Shown here one piece after another: positions 44,107-53,924 of a stretch of DNA of 64,000 nt (within the stretch, counting starts at the first letter, position 1; the number at the start of each line of letters is the position of its first letter). The stretch comes from Mycolicibacterium iranicum. GTDB lineage: Bacteria; Actinomycetota; Actinomycetes; Mycobacteriales; Mycobacteriaceae. The stretch spans positions 310,001-374,000 of the forward strand of contig NZ_JACHVU010000003.1 of NCBI RefSeq assembly GCF_014190915.1, written 5' to 3'. The notes below the pieces were generated by a model. The model was not told the origin of the DNA. It made no database searches and was given only the letters and a program-made list of their open reading frames with translations. A program made the translations under genes and the position numbers.

Positions 44107-45059
44107 CGCAGCATCCGGGTGGGGCGGGCGCCGGCGGCGCGAGCGTGTTCTCCTACCCGTCCATGCTCACCGGTCAACTCAGCGACTGGGGATATGCGGC
44201 CGGGTGGCGACTGGTGCGGGCGGCCCCGGAGTTCGTGGCGCGCAACGCTTTCGACGCGGGAGCGTGGTGGGCTTCGCGCAGCGGCGGCCCCGAACAGCTC
44301 CGCAGGAACCTCGCGAGGGTCATCGGCACGACGCCCGAGGAGGTGCCCGGCTCGCTGATGCGCGCGTCGGTGGCGTCCTACGCCCGGTACTGGCGCGAAG
44401 CCTTCCGGCTGCCGTCGATGGATCACGCCGAGCTGGGTCGGCGCTTGTGGGTGGACGACATCGACATGGTGTGGGCGGCGCTGGAGGAGGGCCGCGGCGC
44501 GGTGCTGGCGTTGCCGCACAGCGGGAACTGGGACATGGCCGGTGTGTGGCTGGTGCAGAACCACGGCACCTTCGCCACCGTCGCCGAACGCCTCAAACCC
44601 GAATCCCTGTACAACCGCTTCCTGGCCTACCGGGAGAGCCTGGGCTTCGAGGTGGTGCCGACCTCCGGTGGCGAACGGCCGCCGTTCGAGGTGCTGCGGG
44701 ACCGGTTGCGCGACAACGGGGTGGTGTGTCTGATGGCCGACCGCGACATGACGCGCACCGGGGTGCCGGTCGATTTCTTCGGCGAAGCCAGCCGGCTGCC
44801 CGCCGGGCCCGCGAAGCTCGCGGTCGAGACCGGCGCGGCGCTGTTCCCGGTGCACTGCTGGTATGAGGGCGACGGCTGGGGCATGCGGGTCTATCCCGAG
44901 ATCGACGCGTCGGCCGGAGACGTCGCGGCGATGACGCAGGCGCTGGCCGACCGGTTCGCCGCCAACATCGCCGCGCACCCCGAGGATTGGCACATGATGC
45001 AGCCGCAGTGGGTGGCCGACCTGTCCGACGAGCGCAGGGCCAGGCTGGAGGCGACCTGA
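44103..45059 (+). CDS. patA: Phosphatidylinositol mannoside acyltransferase PatA
   Basis: 318 residues from ATG at 44103. LpxL/LABLAT acyltransferase family: catalytic LPHSGNWD (His139, Asp144) and MADRDMTRTGVPVDFFG, FPVHCWYEGDGW. It transfers a palmitoyl group from acyl-CoA to the mannose placed by PimA. The gene lies between pgsA1 and pimA as in all mycobacteria, with ATGA overlaps on both sides. Confidence 0.95.
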   Translation: MTQHPGGAGAGGASVFSYPSMLTGQLSDWGYAAGWRLVRAAPEFVARNAFDAGAWWASRSGGPEQLRRNLARVIGTTPEEVPGSLMRASVASYARYWREAFRLPSMDHAELGRRLWVDDIDMVWAALEEGRGAVLALPHSGNWDMAGVWLVQNHGTFATVAERLKPESLYNRFLAYRESLGFEVVPTSGGERPPFEVLRDRLRDNGVVCLMADRDMTRTGVPVDFFGEASRLPAGPAKLAVETGAALFPVHCWYEGDGWGMRVYPEIDASAGDVAAMTQALADRFAANIAAHPEDWHMMQPQWVADLSDERRARLEAT

Positions 45060-46189
45060 TGCGCATCGGGATGGTGTGCCCGTACTCGTTCGACGTTCCC
45101 GGGGGAGTGCAGTCCCATGTGCTGCAGCTGGCCGAGGTGATGCGCGCCGGCGGTCACGAGGTCAGCGTGCTGGCGCCGGCCTCACCCGAGGCCGGCGAGA
45201 CACTGCCCGACTACGTGGTCTCCGGCGGCAAGGCCGTCCCCATCCCGTACAACGGCTCGGTTGCGCGTCTGCGGTTCGGGCCCGCCACCCACCGCAAGGT
45301 GAAGAAGTGGCTGCAGCAGGGTCGTTTCGACGTGCTGCACCTGCACGAGCCGAACGCGCCCAGCCTGTCGATGCTGGCCCTCAACATCGCCACCGGCCCC
45401 ATCGTGGCGACGTTCCACACCTCCACCACCAAGTCGCTGACCCTGTCGGTGTTCGAACCGATCCTGCGGCCGATGCACGAGAAGATCGTCGGCCGGATCG
45501 CGGTGTCGGACCTGGCCCGCCGCTGGCAGATGGAGGCCCTGGGCAGCGACGCCGTCCAGATCCCCAACGGTGTCGACGTCGACTCGTTCGCCTCCGCACC
45601 GCTGCTGCCCGGCTACCCCCGCCCTGGCCGCTCGGTGTTGTTCCTCGGCCGGTTCGATGAACCCCGCAAGGGCATGGCGGTGCTGCTGGGCGCCCTGCCT
45701 GCGCTCGTCGAGCGGTTCGCCGACGTCGAGGTCCTGGTCGTCGGTCGCGGCGACGAGGACGAGCTGCGCGAGCAGGCGGGTCCGCTCGCCCGTCACCTGC
45801 GCTTCCTCGGCCAGGTCGGGGACGCCCAGAAGGCCTCGGCGATGCGCAGCGCCGACGTGTACTGCGCGCCCAACACCGGCGGGGAGAGTTTCGGCATCGT
45901 GCTGGTCGAGGCGATGGCCGCCGGTACCGCCGTCGTGGCCAGCGACCTGGACGCGTTCCGCCGGGTCCTCGACGACGGCAAGGCCGGCCGGCTGGTGGCG
46001 GTCGACGACCGGGCCGACCTCGCGGCGGGACTGATCGAGGTGCTCTCCGACGACACCCTCCGGCAGCACTACGTCGACTGCGGCCGCGAGGCGGTCCAGC
46101 GCTACGACTGGTCGGTGGTGGCCCGGCAGATCCTGCGCGTGTACGAGACGGTCGCCGGCTCCGGGGTGAAGGTCCAGGTGGAGGCGTGA
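45059..46189 (+). CDS. pimA: Phosphatidylinositol mannosyltransferase PimA
   Basis: 376 residues (M. tuberculosis 378), GT4 family GT-B fold. The N-terminal part has MVCPYSFDVPGGVQSHVLQLAEVM with the glycine-rich acceptor loop. The C-terminal part has FLGRFDEPRKGMAVLLGALP, PNTGGESFGIVLVEAMAAG (GDP-mannose binding, E-x7-E). It makes PIM1 from PI and GDP-mannose at the inner face of the membrane. ATG at 45059 overlaps the patA stop (TGATG type). Confidence 0.96.
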   Translation: MRIGMVCPYSFDVPGGVQSHVLQLAEVMRAGGHEVSVLAPASPEAGETLPDYVVSGGKAVPIPYNGSVARLRFGPATHRKVKKWLQQGRFDVLHLHEPNAPSLSMLALNIATGPIVATFHTSTTKSLTLSVFEPILRPMHEKIVGRIAVSDLARRWQMEALGSDAVQIPNGVDVDSFASAPLLPGYPRPGRSVLFLGRFDEPRKGMAVLLGALPALVERFADVEVLVVGRGDEDELREQAGPLARHLRFLGQVGDAQKASAMRSADVYCAPNTGGESFGIVLVEAMAAGTAVVASDLDAFRRVLDDGKAGRLVAVDDRADLAAGLIEVLSDDTLRQHYVDCGREAVQRYDWSVVARQILRVYETVAGSGVKVQVEA

Positions 46190-47229
46190 TCCCCTGGGTC
46201 ACCGCGGTCGTCATCGCCCTGGCCGTGACGGCAATCCTGCTGATCCTGGCCTGGGCCTACCAGACGGCCAATCGGCTCGACCGCCTCCACGTGCGCTATG
46301 ACCTGTCCTGGCAGGCGCTCGACGGCGCACTCGCCCGGCGCGCGGTCGTCGCCCGCGCGGTGGCCGTGGAGGCCTACGGCGGCGGACCCGAGGGCAAGAG
46401 GCTGGCGGCGCTGGCGGCCGCGGCCGAACGGGCGTCGCGCCCGTCGCGTGAGGCGGCCGAGAACGAGCTGTCCGCGGCACTGAGCCGGGTCAACCCGTCC
46501 TCGCTGCCACTGGCCCTGGTCGCCGAGCTGGCCGACGCCGAGGCCCGTGTCGTGTTGGCGCGCCGGTTCCACAACGACGCCGTCCGCGACACCCTCGCAC
46601 TGCGGGAGCGGCCGCTGGTGCGGCTGCTGCGGTTGGGTGGAACGGCGGCGCTGCCCACCTATTTCGAGATCGCCGAGGGCGGCGAGGAGTCGGCGCGCGA
46701 AACCCTCACCACCAACAGGCGTACGTCGGCGCGGATCGTGCTGCTCGACCACGACGGTGCGGTGCTGCTGCTGTGCGGGTCGGACCCCGCAGCCGTGCGA
46801 GACGACGCTCCGGCGCCGCGGTGGTGGTTCACGATCGGCGGCGCCGCGCAGACCGGCGAGACGCTCGCCCAGGCGGCAGCGCGCGAGCTGGAGGAGGAGA
46901 CCGGCCTGGTGGTCGACCCCGCGGCGATGATCGGTCCGGTCTGGCGCCGCGACGCGGTCATCGATTTCAACGGGGCCGTCCTGCACAGCGAGGAGATGTA
47001 CTTCGTGCACCGCACCGCGCGGTTCGAACCGTCGGATGCCGGCCGCTCGGGCCTGGAGCGCACCTATATTCACGGCCACCGATGGTGCGATGCGACAATG
47101 ATCGACACGCTGGTCGCCCGCGGTGAGACCGTGTATCCGCGCCAGCTCGGAGAGCTTCTCGACGAGGCGAACACCCTTGCCGACGTGCCGGGAGCACAGC
47201 CGGCCGGCCCGGTGAAATCGATCCGGTGA
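46186..47229 (+). CDS. Membrane-anchored NUDIX hydrolase
   Basis: 347 residues. One N-terminal span (AVVIALAVTAILLILAWAY), a helical region (25-160), then a NUDIX domain with a perfect box: GAAQTGETLAQAAARELEEETGL (G-x5-E-x7-REL-x-EE-x-GL), near residues 222-245. It would hydrolyse a nucleoside-diphosphate-linked compound next to the membrane; matches Rv2609c in position. Substrate unknown. Last gene of the thrS-pim run. GTG overlaps the pimA stop. Confidence 0.9.
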   Translation: MIPWVTAVVIALAVTAILLILAWAYQTANRLDRLHVRYDLSWQALDGALARRAVVARAVAVEAYGGGPEGKRLAALAAAAERASRPSREAAENELSAALSRVNPSSLPLALVAELADAEARVVLARRFHNDAVRDTLALRERPLVRLLRLGGTAALPTYFEIAEGGEESARETLTTNRRTSARIVLLDHDGAVLLLCGSDPAAVRDDAPAPRWWFTIGGAAQTGETLAQAAARELEEETGLVVDPAAMIGPVWRRDAVIDFNGAVLHSEEMYFVHRTARFEPSDAGRSGLERTYIHGHRWCDATMIDTLVARGETVYPRQLGELLDEANTLADVPGAQPAGPVKSIR

Positions 47230-47294
47230 CCTACGGATCGAATCGATTTGCGGCCGCCTTTAAACTGAATCAGTAGCGATTGAAGGAGAAAGCT

Positions 47295-48212
47295 GTGGAA
47301 TCCGAAATGTCGGCGGGAGGGCAGGGAACTGCCGCTCGCGGCACCGCGCGCGTCAAGCGGGGCATGGCCGAAATGCTCAAGGGCGGCGTCATCATGGACG
47401 TCGTCACCCCCGAGCAGGCCCGTATCGCCGAAGGTGCCGGTGCCGTCGCGGTGATGGCGCTCGAGCGCGTGCCCGCCGACATCCGCGCCCAGGGCGGGGT
47501 CTCGCGGATGAGCGATCCCGACATGGTCGAGGGCATCATCGACGCCGTCACCATCCCGGTGATGGCCAAGGCCCGCATCGGTCATTTCGTCGAGGCCCAG
47601 ATCCTGCAGAGCCTCGGCGTGGACTACGTCGACGAGTCCGAGGTGCTCACCCCGGCCGACTACAGCAACCACATCGACAAGTGGAAGTTCACCGTGCCGT
47701 TCGTGTGCGGCGCCACCAACCTCGGCGAGGCGCTGCGCCGCATCACCGAGGGGGCGGCGATGATCCGCTCCAAGGGCGAGGCCGGTACCGGCGACGTGTC
47801 CAACGCCACCACCCACATGCGCAAGATCGGCGGCGAGATCCGTCGGCTGACCTCACTGTCCGAGGACGAGTTGTACGTCGCGGCCAAGGAGCTGCACGCG
47901 CCCTACGATCTGGTCGTCGAGGTCGCGCAGGCCGGGAAACTGCCGGTCACGTTGTTCACCGCCGGCGGCATCGCGACACCGGCCGACGCGGCGATGATGA
48001 TGCAGCTCGGCGCCGAGGGCGTCTTCGTCGGCTCGGGCATCTTCAAGTCCGGCAACCCCGCCGAGCGCGCGGCCGCGATCGTCAAGGCGACCACGTTCTA
48101 CGACGATCCCGACGTGCTGGCCAAGGTGTCGCGCGGACTGGGGGAGGCGATGGTCGGCATCAACGTCGACGACATCCCGGTCCCGCACCGGCTCGCCGAA
48201 CGCGGCTGGTGA
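47295..48212 (+). CDS. pdxS: Pyridoxal 5'-phosphate synthase subunit PdxS
   Basis: 305 residues from GTG at 47295, with AAGGAG at 47283-47288. (beta/alpha)8 barrel: [36 protein letters not shown], with the catalytic Lys in [12 protein letters not shown] and the second in [12 protein letters not shown]; phosphate loop [12 protein letters not shown] and [10 protein letters not shown]. It makes PLP from ribose 5-phosphate, glyceraldehyde 3-phosphate and ammonia from PdxT. tesB lies between it and pdxT. Confidence 0.97.
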   Translation: MESEMSAGGQGTAARGTARVKRGMAEMLKGGVIMDVVTPEQARIAEGAGAVAVMALERVPADIRAQGGVSRMSDPDMVEGIIDAVTIPVMAKARIGHFVEAQILQSLGVDYVDESEVLTPADYSNHIDKWKFTVPFVCGATNLGEALRRITEGAAMIRSKGEAGTGDVSNATTHMRKIGGEIRRLTSLSEDELYVAAKELHAPYDLVVEVAQAGKLPVTLFTAGGIATPADAAMMMQLGAEGVFVGSGIFKSGNPAERAAAIVKATTFYDDPDVLAKVSRGLGEAMVGINVDDIPVPHRLAERGW

Positions 48213-48255
48213 GAACGGCAGCTGTGATGAACGCCTGCGCGGAGAACCCACAGTA

Positions 48256-49104
48256 GTGGCGATTGAAGAGATCCTCGATCTGGAACAGCTCGAGGTCAAC
48301 ATCTATCGCGGCGGAGTGTTCAGCCCCGAGTCCGGCTTCCTGCAGCGCACTTTCGGCGGTCACGTCGCCGGGCAGTCGCTGGTGTCGGCGGTGCGTACGG
48401 TCGATCCGAAGTTCCAGGTGCATTCGCTGCACGGCTACTTCCTGCGTCCGGGTGACGCGCGGGCGCCGTCGGTGTATCTGGTGGAGCGGTTGCGTGACGG
48501 CGGTTCCTTCGTGACCCGGCGGGTCAACGCGATCCAGCACGGTGAGACGATCTTCTCCATGTCGGCGTCCTTCCAGGCCGACCAGAGCGGCATCGAGCAC
48601 CAGGACACGATGCCGGTCGTGGTACCGCCCGACGGCATCCCGGATTTCAAGTCCGCGAGCAAGGTTTTCGACGACGCCAGTTTCCGGCAGTTCGACGAGT
48701 GGGACGTTCGCATCGTGCCGCGCGATCTGCTGAACAAGTTGCCCGGCAAGGCTTCTCAGCAGCAGGTCTGGTTCCGTCACCGCGACCCGCTGCCCGACGA
48801 TCCCGTGCTGCACATCTGTGCGCTGGCCTACATGAGCGACCTGACGCTGCTGGGTTCGGCGCAGGTGAACTACCCCGAGGAACGCAAACACCTCCAGGTC
48901 GCCTCGCTCGACCATGCGATGTGGTTCATGCGGCCGTTCCGCGCCGACGAATGGCAGCTCTACGACCAGTCGTCACCGTCGGCGTGCGGAGGACGCTCCC
49001 TCACCCAGGGCAAGATCTTCAACCGCTACGGCGAGATGGTCGCCGCAGTGATGCAGGAGGGGCTGACCCGCTACACCCGCGAGTTCACGCCCGGGCGAGG
49101 GTGA
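48256..49104 (+). CDS. tesB: Acyl-CoA thioesterase II (TesB family)
   Basis: 282 residues with the double hotdog fold: [19 protein letters not shown] near 33, [17 protein letters not shown] near 56, and C-terminal [20 protein letters not shown] with the catalytic Gln/Asp/Ser region. It hydrolyses medium- to long-chain acyl-CoA. GTG at 48256. Place between pdxS and pdxT is conserved in mycobacteria (Rv2605c); a link to PLP is not known. The stop overlaps the pdxT GTG. Confidence 0.93.
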   Translation: MAIEEILDLEQLEVNIYRGGVFSPESGFLQRTFGGHVAGQSLVSAVRTVDPKFQVHSLHGYFLRPGDARAPSVYLVERLRDGGSFVTRRVNAIQHGETIFSMSASFQADQSGIEHQDTMPVVVPPDGIPDFKSASKVFDDASFRQFDEWDVRIVPRDLLNKLPGKASQQQVWFRHRDPLPDDPVLHICALAYMSDLTLLGSAQVNYPEERKHLQVASLDHAMWFMRPFRADEWQLYDQSSPSACGGRSLTQGKIFNRYGEMVAAVMQEGLTRYTREFTPGRG

Positions 49105-49688
49105 GCGCGCCCGAGGTCGGCGTGCTGGCGCTGCAGGGCGACACCCGCGAGCATCTGGCGGCGTTGCGCGAGGCCGGCGCCGAGGCCACGACGGTGCGCC
49201 GCCCCGACGAGCTGGCCCGCGTCCACGCGCTGGTCATCCCCGGCGGGGAGTCGACCGCGATGAGCCACCTGCTGCGTGAGTTCGAGCTGCTGGAGCCGCT
49301 GCGCGCACGGTTGGCCGACGGCATGCCCGCCTACGGGTCCTGTGCGGGAATGATCCTGCTGGCCACCGAGATCGCCGATGCCGGCGTGCCCGGCCGCGAG
49401 GCGCTGCCGTTGCGCGCGATCGATATGACCGTGCGCCGCAACGCCTTCGGCCGTCAGGTCGATTCCTTCGAAGACGACCTCGAGTTCGACGGCCTCGACG
49501 GCTCGATGCACGCGGTGTTCATCAGGGCGCCGTGGGTCGAGCGCGTGGGCGCCGGCGTCGAGGTGCTGGCCCGGGCGGGAGGGCATCCCGTCGCGGTGCG
49601 CCAGGGCAGGATGCTCGCGACCGCGTTCCATCCCGAGGTGACGGGCGACCGGCGCGTGCACCGCCTCTTCGTCGACTCCCTCCGGTGA
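49101..49688 (+). CDS. pdxT: Pyridoxal 5'-phosphate synthase glutaminase subunit PdxT
   Basis: 195 residues from GTG at 49101. Class I glutamine amidotransferase with [12 protein letters not shown] (oxyanion region), nucleophile Cys81 in AYGSCAGMI, and His/Glu in [10 protein letters not shown]. It supplies ammonia to PdxS. GTG overlaps the tesB stop by 4 bp. Confidence 0.96.
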   Translation: MSAPEVGVLALQGDTREHLAALREAGAEATTVRRPDELARVHALVIPGGESTAMSHLLREFELLEPLRARLADGMPAYGSCAGMILLATEIADAGVPGREALPLRAIDMTVRRNAFGRQVDSFEDDLEFDGLDGSMHAVFIRAPWVERVGAGVEVLARAGGHPVAVRQGRMLATAFHPEVTGDRRVHRLFVDSLR

Positions 49689-49735
49689 TTTCGGTGTCGT
49701 CGGTCACGCCTGTGTTGACCAGCGACACCGAAATC
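49687..49735. terminator. Bidirectional hairpin between pdxT and fadE
   Basis: A perfect 13-bp stem, GATTTCGGTGTCG (49687-49699) with CGACACCGAAATC (49723-49735). Inside it a second stem GGTCA/TGACC closes a 9-base loop. It begins within the pdxT stop codon and fills the 61-bp gap between two converging genes, so it probably ends transcription from both. No T-run. Confidence 0.65.
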
Positions 49736-49749
49736 GCTCAAGAAGAGGG

Positions 49750-50961
49750 TCAGCGGATGGGCAGGCCGGTGATCGCGCGGGCCATCACGAGGCGCTGGAT
49801 CTCGCTGGTGCCCTCGAAGATCGTGAAGATCTTGGCGTCGCGGTGCATGCGCTCGACGGGGTATTCGCGGGTATAGCCGTTGCCGCCGAGGATCTGGATC
49901 GCCTCGTCGGTCACGTACACGGCGGTCTCGCTGGCGACCAGCTTGGCCATCGAACCCTCGGCGGATTCGAAGGCCTTGCCGTTGCGGGCCATCCAGCCGG
50001 CGCGGTAGACGAGCAGGCGTGCCGCGTCGATGCGGGCCTTCATGTCGGCGAGCTTGAACGCCACGGCCTGGAACTCGCCGATCTTGCGGCCGAATTGCTC
50101 ACGCTCGCAGGCGTAGTCGCGTGCGTACTCGTAGGCGGCCCGCGCGACGCCGACGGCCATCGCGCCGACCGTGGGGCGGGTGCGCTCGAAGGTGGCCATC
50201 GCCGCCTGGCCCGCGGCCCGCTTGCCGTCGCGGACCTTGGCGATGCGGGCGTCGAACTTCTCCTTGCCGCCCACGATCAGACGGCCGGGGATGCGGACGT
50301 CGTCGAGGACGACCTCGGCGGTGTGCGACGCGCGGATACCGTGCTTGAGGAACTTCTGGCCCTGGCTGAGGCCCTTGGTGCCGGGCGGGATGATGAACGA
50401 CGCCTGCCCGCGGGTGCCGAGTTCGGGATGCACCGACGCGACGACGATGTGGACGTTGGCGATGCCGCCGTTGGTGGCCCACGTCTTGGTGCCGTTGAGC
50501 ACCCACTCGTCGGTCGCCGCGTCGTACCGGGCGCGCGTGAGGATCGAGCCGACGTCGGAGCCCGCGTTCGGCTCCGAGGAACAGAACGCGGCAACCTTGG
50601 GGTCGTCGACGGAGCCGAACATCTGCGGCACCCACTCGCCGACCTGATCCGGGGTGCCGTTCGCGGCGACCGAGGCCGCCGCCAGGCCGGTGCCCAGGAT
50701 CGCCAGCGCGATGCCGGCGTCGCCCCAGAACATCTCCTCGAACGCGACGACCATGCCCAGGCCACTGGGCTCGGCGGCCTGCTCGGCGAAGAACTCCATG
50801 GAGTAGAGGCCGACCTTGGCGGCCTCCTGGATGATCGGCCACGGGGTCTCTTCGCGTTCGTCCCATTCCGCGGCGGCGGGCCGAACGACATCGGCGGCAA
50901 ACTCGTGAACCCACTTCTGCACGTCCAGCAGGTCCGAGGACAACTCCAGGGAGAAGGTCAT
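49750..50961 (-). CDS. Acyl-CoA dehydrogenase (FadE)
   Basis: 403 residues. Signature blocks: [39 protein letters not shown], and the C-terminal [18 protein letters not shown], with [17 protein letters not shown]. The catalytic Glu of most short/medium-chain members is at the FEGTSE position. It oxidises acyl-CoA to enoyl-CoA with FAD. Long helix-rich N-terminus as in fadE-type steroid/side-chain enzymes; the substrate is unknown. ATG at 50961; a 26-bp palindrome starts 5 bp upstream and should bind a repressor. Confidence 0.92.
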   Translation of the reverse strand: MTFSLELSSDLLDVQKWVHEFAADVVRPAAAEWDEREETPWPIIQEAAKVGLYSMEFFAEQAAEPSGLGMVVAFEEMFWGDAGIALAILGTGLAAASVAANGTPDQVGEWVPQMFGSVDDPKVAAFCSSEPNAGSDVGSILTRARYDAATDEWVLNGTKTWATNGGIANVHIVVASVHPELGTRGQASFIIPPGTKGLSQGQKFLKHGIRASHTAEVVLDDVRIPGRLIVGGKEKFDARIAKVRDGKRAAGQAAMATFERTRPTVGAMAVGVARAAYEYARDYACEREQFGRKIGEFQAVAFKLADMKARIDAARLLVYRAGWMARNGKAFESAEGSMAKLVASETAVYVTDEAIQILGGNGYTREYPVERMHRDAKIFTIFEGTSEIQRLVMARAITGLPIR

Positions 50962-50965
50962 GTCG

Positions 50966-50991
50966 GGTACCTTACTCTGGAGTAAGATACC
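50966..50991. promoter_or_regulatory. 26-bp palindromic operator upstream of fadE
   Basis: Arms GGTA-x-CTTACTC and GAGTAAG-x-TACC around a TG centre; only the two single bases at the arm joins and the centre break the symmetry. It begins 5 bp before the fadE start. It is typical of TetR-type repressors of fatty-acid or sterol genes, but I cannot name the regulator. The rest of 50992-51212 shows only a possible yebC promoter (TAGACT at 51148). Confidence 0.65.
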
Positions 50992-51212
50992 GGGCCAGGG
51001 AGTGTGGCCCAGCTAACAGCGCTGCGCATCGCCGCCGGTTGGGGGCGCGCGCGTGCGGGCCCGGCGTCGGCGGGCGGATCCCGGTGGGTGGGTACCGGTC
51101 GGCGGAACCCGGGGGCGAAGGGGTTCGGTATCGCGGGAACTCCCACGTAGACTGGTCAATCGGACTTCGACCCGGTGCCAGACGACCCAGAGCAGAAGAA
51201 GGTAGTACCTGC

Positions 51213-51968
51213 ATGAGCGGCCATTCCAAGTGGGCCACCACCAAGCACAAGAAGGCCGTGATCGATGCGCGTCGCGGCAAGAACTTCGCCAAGCTGATCA
51301 AGAACATCGAGGTCGCGGCGCGCACGGGTGGTGGTGACCCGGGTGGAAACCCGACGCTCTACGACGCCATCCAGAAGGCCAAGAAGAACTCGGTGCCCAA
51401 CGACAACATCGAGCGGGCCCGCAAGCGTGGTGCAGGTGAAGAAGCTGGCGGCGCCGACTGGCAGACCATCACCTACGAGGGCTACGGACCCAACGGTGTC
51501 GCGGTGCTCGTCGAGTGCCTCACCGACAACCGCAACCGCGCGGCCGGTGAGGTCCGCGTGGCGATGACCCGCAACGGCGGCAGCATGGCCGACCCCGGGT
51601 CGGTGTCGTATCTGTTCTCCCGCAAGGGCGTGGTGACGCTGGAGAAGAACGGCCTGACCGAAGACGACGTGCTCGCTGCGGTGCTCGACGCCGGCGCCGA
51701 GGATGTCAACGACCTGGGCGACAGCTTCGAGGTCATCTCCGAGCCGACCGATCTGGTGGCCGTCCGCACCGCGCTGCAGGAGGCCGGTATCGACTACGAG
51801 TCGGCGGATGCGACGTTCCAGCCCTCGGTGAGCGTTCCGGTCGACCTCGACGCCGCCCGCAAGGTTCTCAAGCTCGTCGATGCCCTCGAAGACAGCGACG
51901 ACGTCCAGGACGTCTACACGAACGTCGACATCCCCGACGACGTCGCCGCACAGCTCGACGAGGACTGA
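51213..51968 (+). CDS. yebC: YebC/PmpR-family protein (TACO1-like)
   Basis: 251 residues, the usual length. [28 protein letters not shown] at the N-terminus and the acidic C-terminal region ([21 protein letters not shown]) are diagnostic. ATG at 51213 chosen; the frame is open further up but without family match. YebC proteins help ribosomes on proline stretches and were earlier seen as regulators. It is near ruvC, as in many bacteria, though here three other genes separate them. A -10 TAGACT (51148-51153) with TTCGGT 18 bp upstream is a possible promoter. Confidence 0.95.
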   Translation: MSGHSKWATTKHKKAVIDARRGKNFAKLIKNIEVAARTGGGDPGGNPTLYDAIQKAKKNSVPNDNIERARKRGAGEEAGGADWQTITYEGYGPNGVAVLVECLTDNRNRAAGEVRVAMTRNGGSMADPGSVSYLFSRKGVVTLEKNGLTEDDVLAAVLDAGAEDVNDLGDSFEVISEPTDLVAVRTALQEAGIDYESADATFQPSVSVPVDLDAARKVLKLVDALEDSDDVQDVYTNVDIPDDVAAQLDED

Positions 51969-51991
51969 CTCGACTCAGGGGGCCGGCCGCC

Positions 51992-52837
51992 TCAGCGGGC
52001 CGCGGTGACCGCGAGGAACTGACCGATCGCCTGTGCAGTCTGTTCGGGCTGATCCAGCATCACCAGCACGTAGGCGTCGTCGATCGTCTGCAATCTGCCC
52101 TGCGGCAGCAGCTCGGCCAGCCGGCGGCCGTGATCGGCGGGCATCACGGGGTTCTCCGACCACAGCACGAGGGCGGGCCGGTCGAAGTCGGCGAGGCGGT
52201 GGGTGGCCCGCACCAGATCTGCGTCGACGAACTTCGTCCGGCAGTACTTCACGAGGTCCCGGCGGACGTTCCTGTCGCTCAGCCCCGCCGCCGCCCACTT
52301 GTCGAAGATGTGCTGCGGCACAGGCTTTTTCGACATCATCCCGAACATCAGCCATTGCCGGCGGAGCCACCCGATCCTGAGTTGGCGCAGGGCCAGCCAC
52401 ACCGTGGCGGTGGAGCGACTCGCCAGCCACGCGACCTTCCCGGGGAAGCCGGGTGGGAAGTTCTCGAACGCCTCCGACGGGCAGATCACCAGTCGGCCCA
52501 GCCGCCGATCGCGTCCGAGGTCGGTCAGGAACAGCGGACCACCCCAGTCGGTGACCACCAGCGTGACCTCGGTCAGGTCGAGCGCGTCGAGGAAGTCGGC
52601 GACGATGCCGACCATTCCCGGCAGCGTCAGGTCGGCGTCCTCGCGCATCGGGATCCGGTGCCCGCCCATGGGCAGCACGGGCAGCAGATAGCGGAAGCCG
52701 CCGGGGAGGTGGGGCAGGGCCGGCTCCCACTGCGCGTCGTTCATGAGCAGTCCGTGCAGCAGGACCACCGGTGGTCCGTCGGGATCGCCCAGGTCGCGAT
52801 ACTCGATCTCTCCCGCGCTGACATGAACCGATTTCAT
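51992..52837 (-). CDS. Alpha/beta hydrolase
   Basis: 281 residues from ATG at 52837, chosen because GGAGG lies right before it. Oxyanion motif VVLLHGLLMNDAQWEP, then LVVTDWGGPLFLTDL, where Asp replaces the usual nucleophile Ser (haloalkane-dehalogenase/epoxide-hydrolase-like Asp). ENPVMPADHGRRLAEL carries a downstream acid, and no clear C-terminal catalytic His-x motif beyond LQTIDDAYVLVM is seen. It could be a dehalogenase or epoxide-hydrolase-like enzyme. Divergent from a TetR gene across twin operators. Confidence 0.8.
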   Translation of the reverse strand: MKSVHVSAGEIEYRDLGDPDGPPVVLLHGLLMNDAQWEPALPHLPGGFRYLLPVLPMGGHRIPMREDADLTLPGMVGIVADFLDALDLTEVTLVVTDWGGPLFLTDLGRDRRLGRLVICPSEAFENFPPGFPGKVAWLASRSTATVWLALRQLRIGWLRRQWLMFGMMSKKPVPQHIFDKWAAAGLSDRNVRRDLVKYCRTKFVDADLVRATHRLADFDRPALVLWSENPVMPADHGRRLAELLPQGRLQTIDDAYVLVMLDQPEQTAQAIGQFLAVTAAR

Positions 52838-52848
52838 CGTGTCCTCCA

Positions 52849-52880
52849 CTAGAACGACTATTCTAGAACGTATGCTCTAG
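52849..52880. promoter_or_regulatory. Twin TetR operators (CTAGAA-N6-TTCTAG)
   Basis: CTAGAA-CGACTA-TTCTAG is a perfect palindrome at 52849-52866. A second copy, CTAGAA-CGTATG-CTCTAG, starts 14 bp on at 52863-52880 with one half mismatched; the two share CTAG bases. Both lie between the divergent hydrolase (start 52837) and tetR (start 52901). Confidence 0.7.
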
Positions 52881-52900
52881 CCTGGCACGAGGAGGCAGTC

Positions 52901-53518
52901 ATGGCAAGGTCCACCCGGGAATCGATCCTGACGGCGGCCGCGGAACTGATGCGGCACAAGGGCTATGCCGGCGTCGGCATGAAGGACATCGCCGAGGCCT
53001 CCGGAGCGCCGATCGGCTCGCTGTACCACCACTTCCGCGGCGGCAAGGTCCAGATCGCCCGCGAGGCCCTCGCCAATGCGGGCATCGCCTACGGTCTGCT
53101 CATCCCCGCCGTCGTCGACGGCTACACCGACCTGGGCGCTGCCGTGGAGGGTGTCTTCACCCAGGCCGCCGACGACATGGCCACCTCCGGGTTCGCCAAC
53201 ATGTGCCCGGTCGCGAGCGTGGCCGGCGAGGTCTCCGACACCGTCGAGGAGCTGCGGCGGGCGACCAGTGACATCTTCACCGGATGGATCGACGGTGGCA
53301 CGGCATATTTCGCCTCCCGGGGGCTGGACGAGGCGCAGGCCCGCCGACTGACCCTGGCTCTGGTGAGCGCACTGGAAGGTGCGTTTCTGCTCGCCCGGGC
53401 GATGCGCGACGCGGAACCGCTGCTGGCGGTGGGTCGGACGATGGGGCCGCAGTACCGCGGCGTCGCGCTGATTCCCCGGGCGGCGGCGCCGGCGGTCGCA
53501 GGCCCGTCGGCGCCCTGA
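52901..53518 (+). CDS. TetR-family transcriptional regulator
   Basis: 205 residues. N-terminal TetR HTH (RESILTAAAELMRHKGYAGVGMKDIAEASGAPIGSLYHHF with the SLYHHF signature). The C-terminal ligand domain resembles LmrA/YxaF group (MCPVASVAGEVSDTVEELRRAT). ATG at 52901. It most likely represses the divergent hydrolase gene and itself via 52849-52880, with release by a small molecule the hydrolase may act on. Confidence 0.9.
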   Translation: MARSTRESILTAAAELMRHKGYAGVGMKDIAEASGAPIGSLYHHFRGGKVQIAREALANAGIAYGLLIPAVVDGYTDLGAAVEGVFTQAADDMATSGFANMCPVASVAGEVSDTVEELRRATSDIFTGWIDGGTAYFASRGLDEAQARRLTLALVSALEGAFLLARAMRDAEPLLAVGRTMGPQYRGVALIPRAAAPAVAGPSAP

Positions 53519-53558
53519 TTGGCCGGTCAACCGCGGACTCGACCCCTATGCTCTGCGC

Positions 53559-53882
53559 ATGCCAGTCGTCACAGACACCGCGGGCGTGCAGTGGTCGGTG
53601 CACCGCAAGATGTGGCCGTTCCCGTCCCTGGGCTCGCTGCTCGACAACTTCGACTTCTTCGGCTGGGTGATCGGCCTGGTCCTGCTTCTCCCGTTCCTCG
53701 TGCTGTGGCCGTTCTGGTTACTCACGAAGGTCCTCGGCGCGCGCTGGGTGATCGTGGTGGAACGCAACGACCGCGAGGTCGAACGCGAGCTGGTGCGGGG
53801 CTGGCGGCGGTCCGGCGGGCGGATGGCCGAACTCGTGCTGCAGCTTTCGCAGGGCTGGCGGTCGGGGCATTACGCCCTCTGA
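53559..53882 (+). CDS. Small membrane protein, conserved in mycobacteria
   Basis: 107 residues. One long hydrophobic segment ([26 protein letters not shown], about 35-60), which may form a helical hairpin, between short charged flanks; basic and Arg-rich C-terminal half ([16 protein letters not shown]). No catalytic motif. I do not recognise a function. It lies 40 bp after tetR on the same strand. Confidence 0.7.
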   Translation: MPVVTDTAGVQWSVHRKMWPFPSLGSLLDNFDFFGWVIGLVLLLPFLVLWPFWLLTKVLGARWVIVVERNDREVERELVRGWRRSGGRMAELVLQLSQGWRSGHYAL

Positions 53883-53924
53883 CGCGTGTCCTTACCCGGC
53901 GACGTCAGCTGTGGCGGTTAAGCT

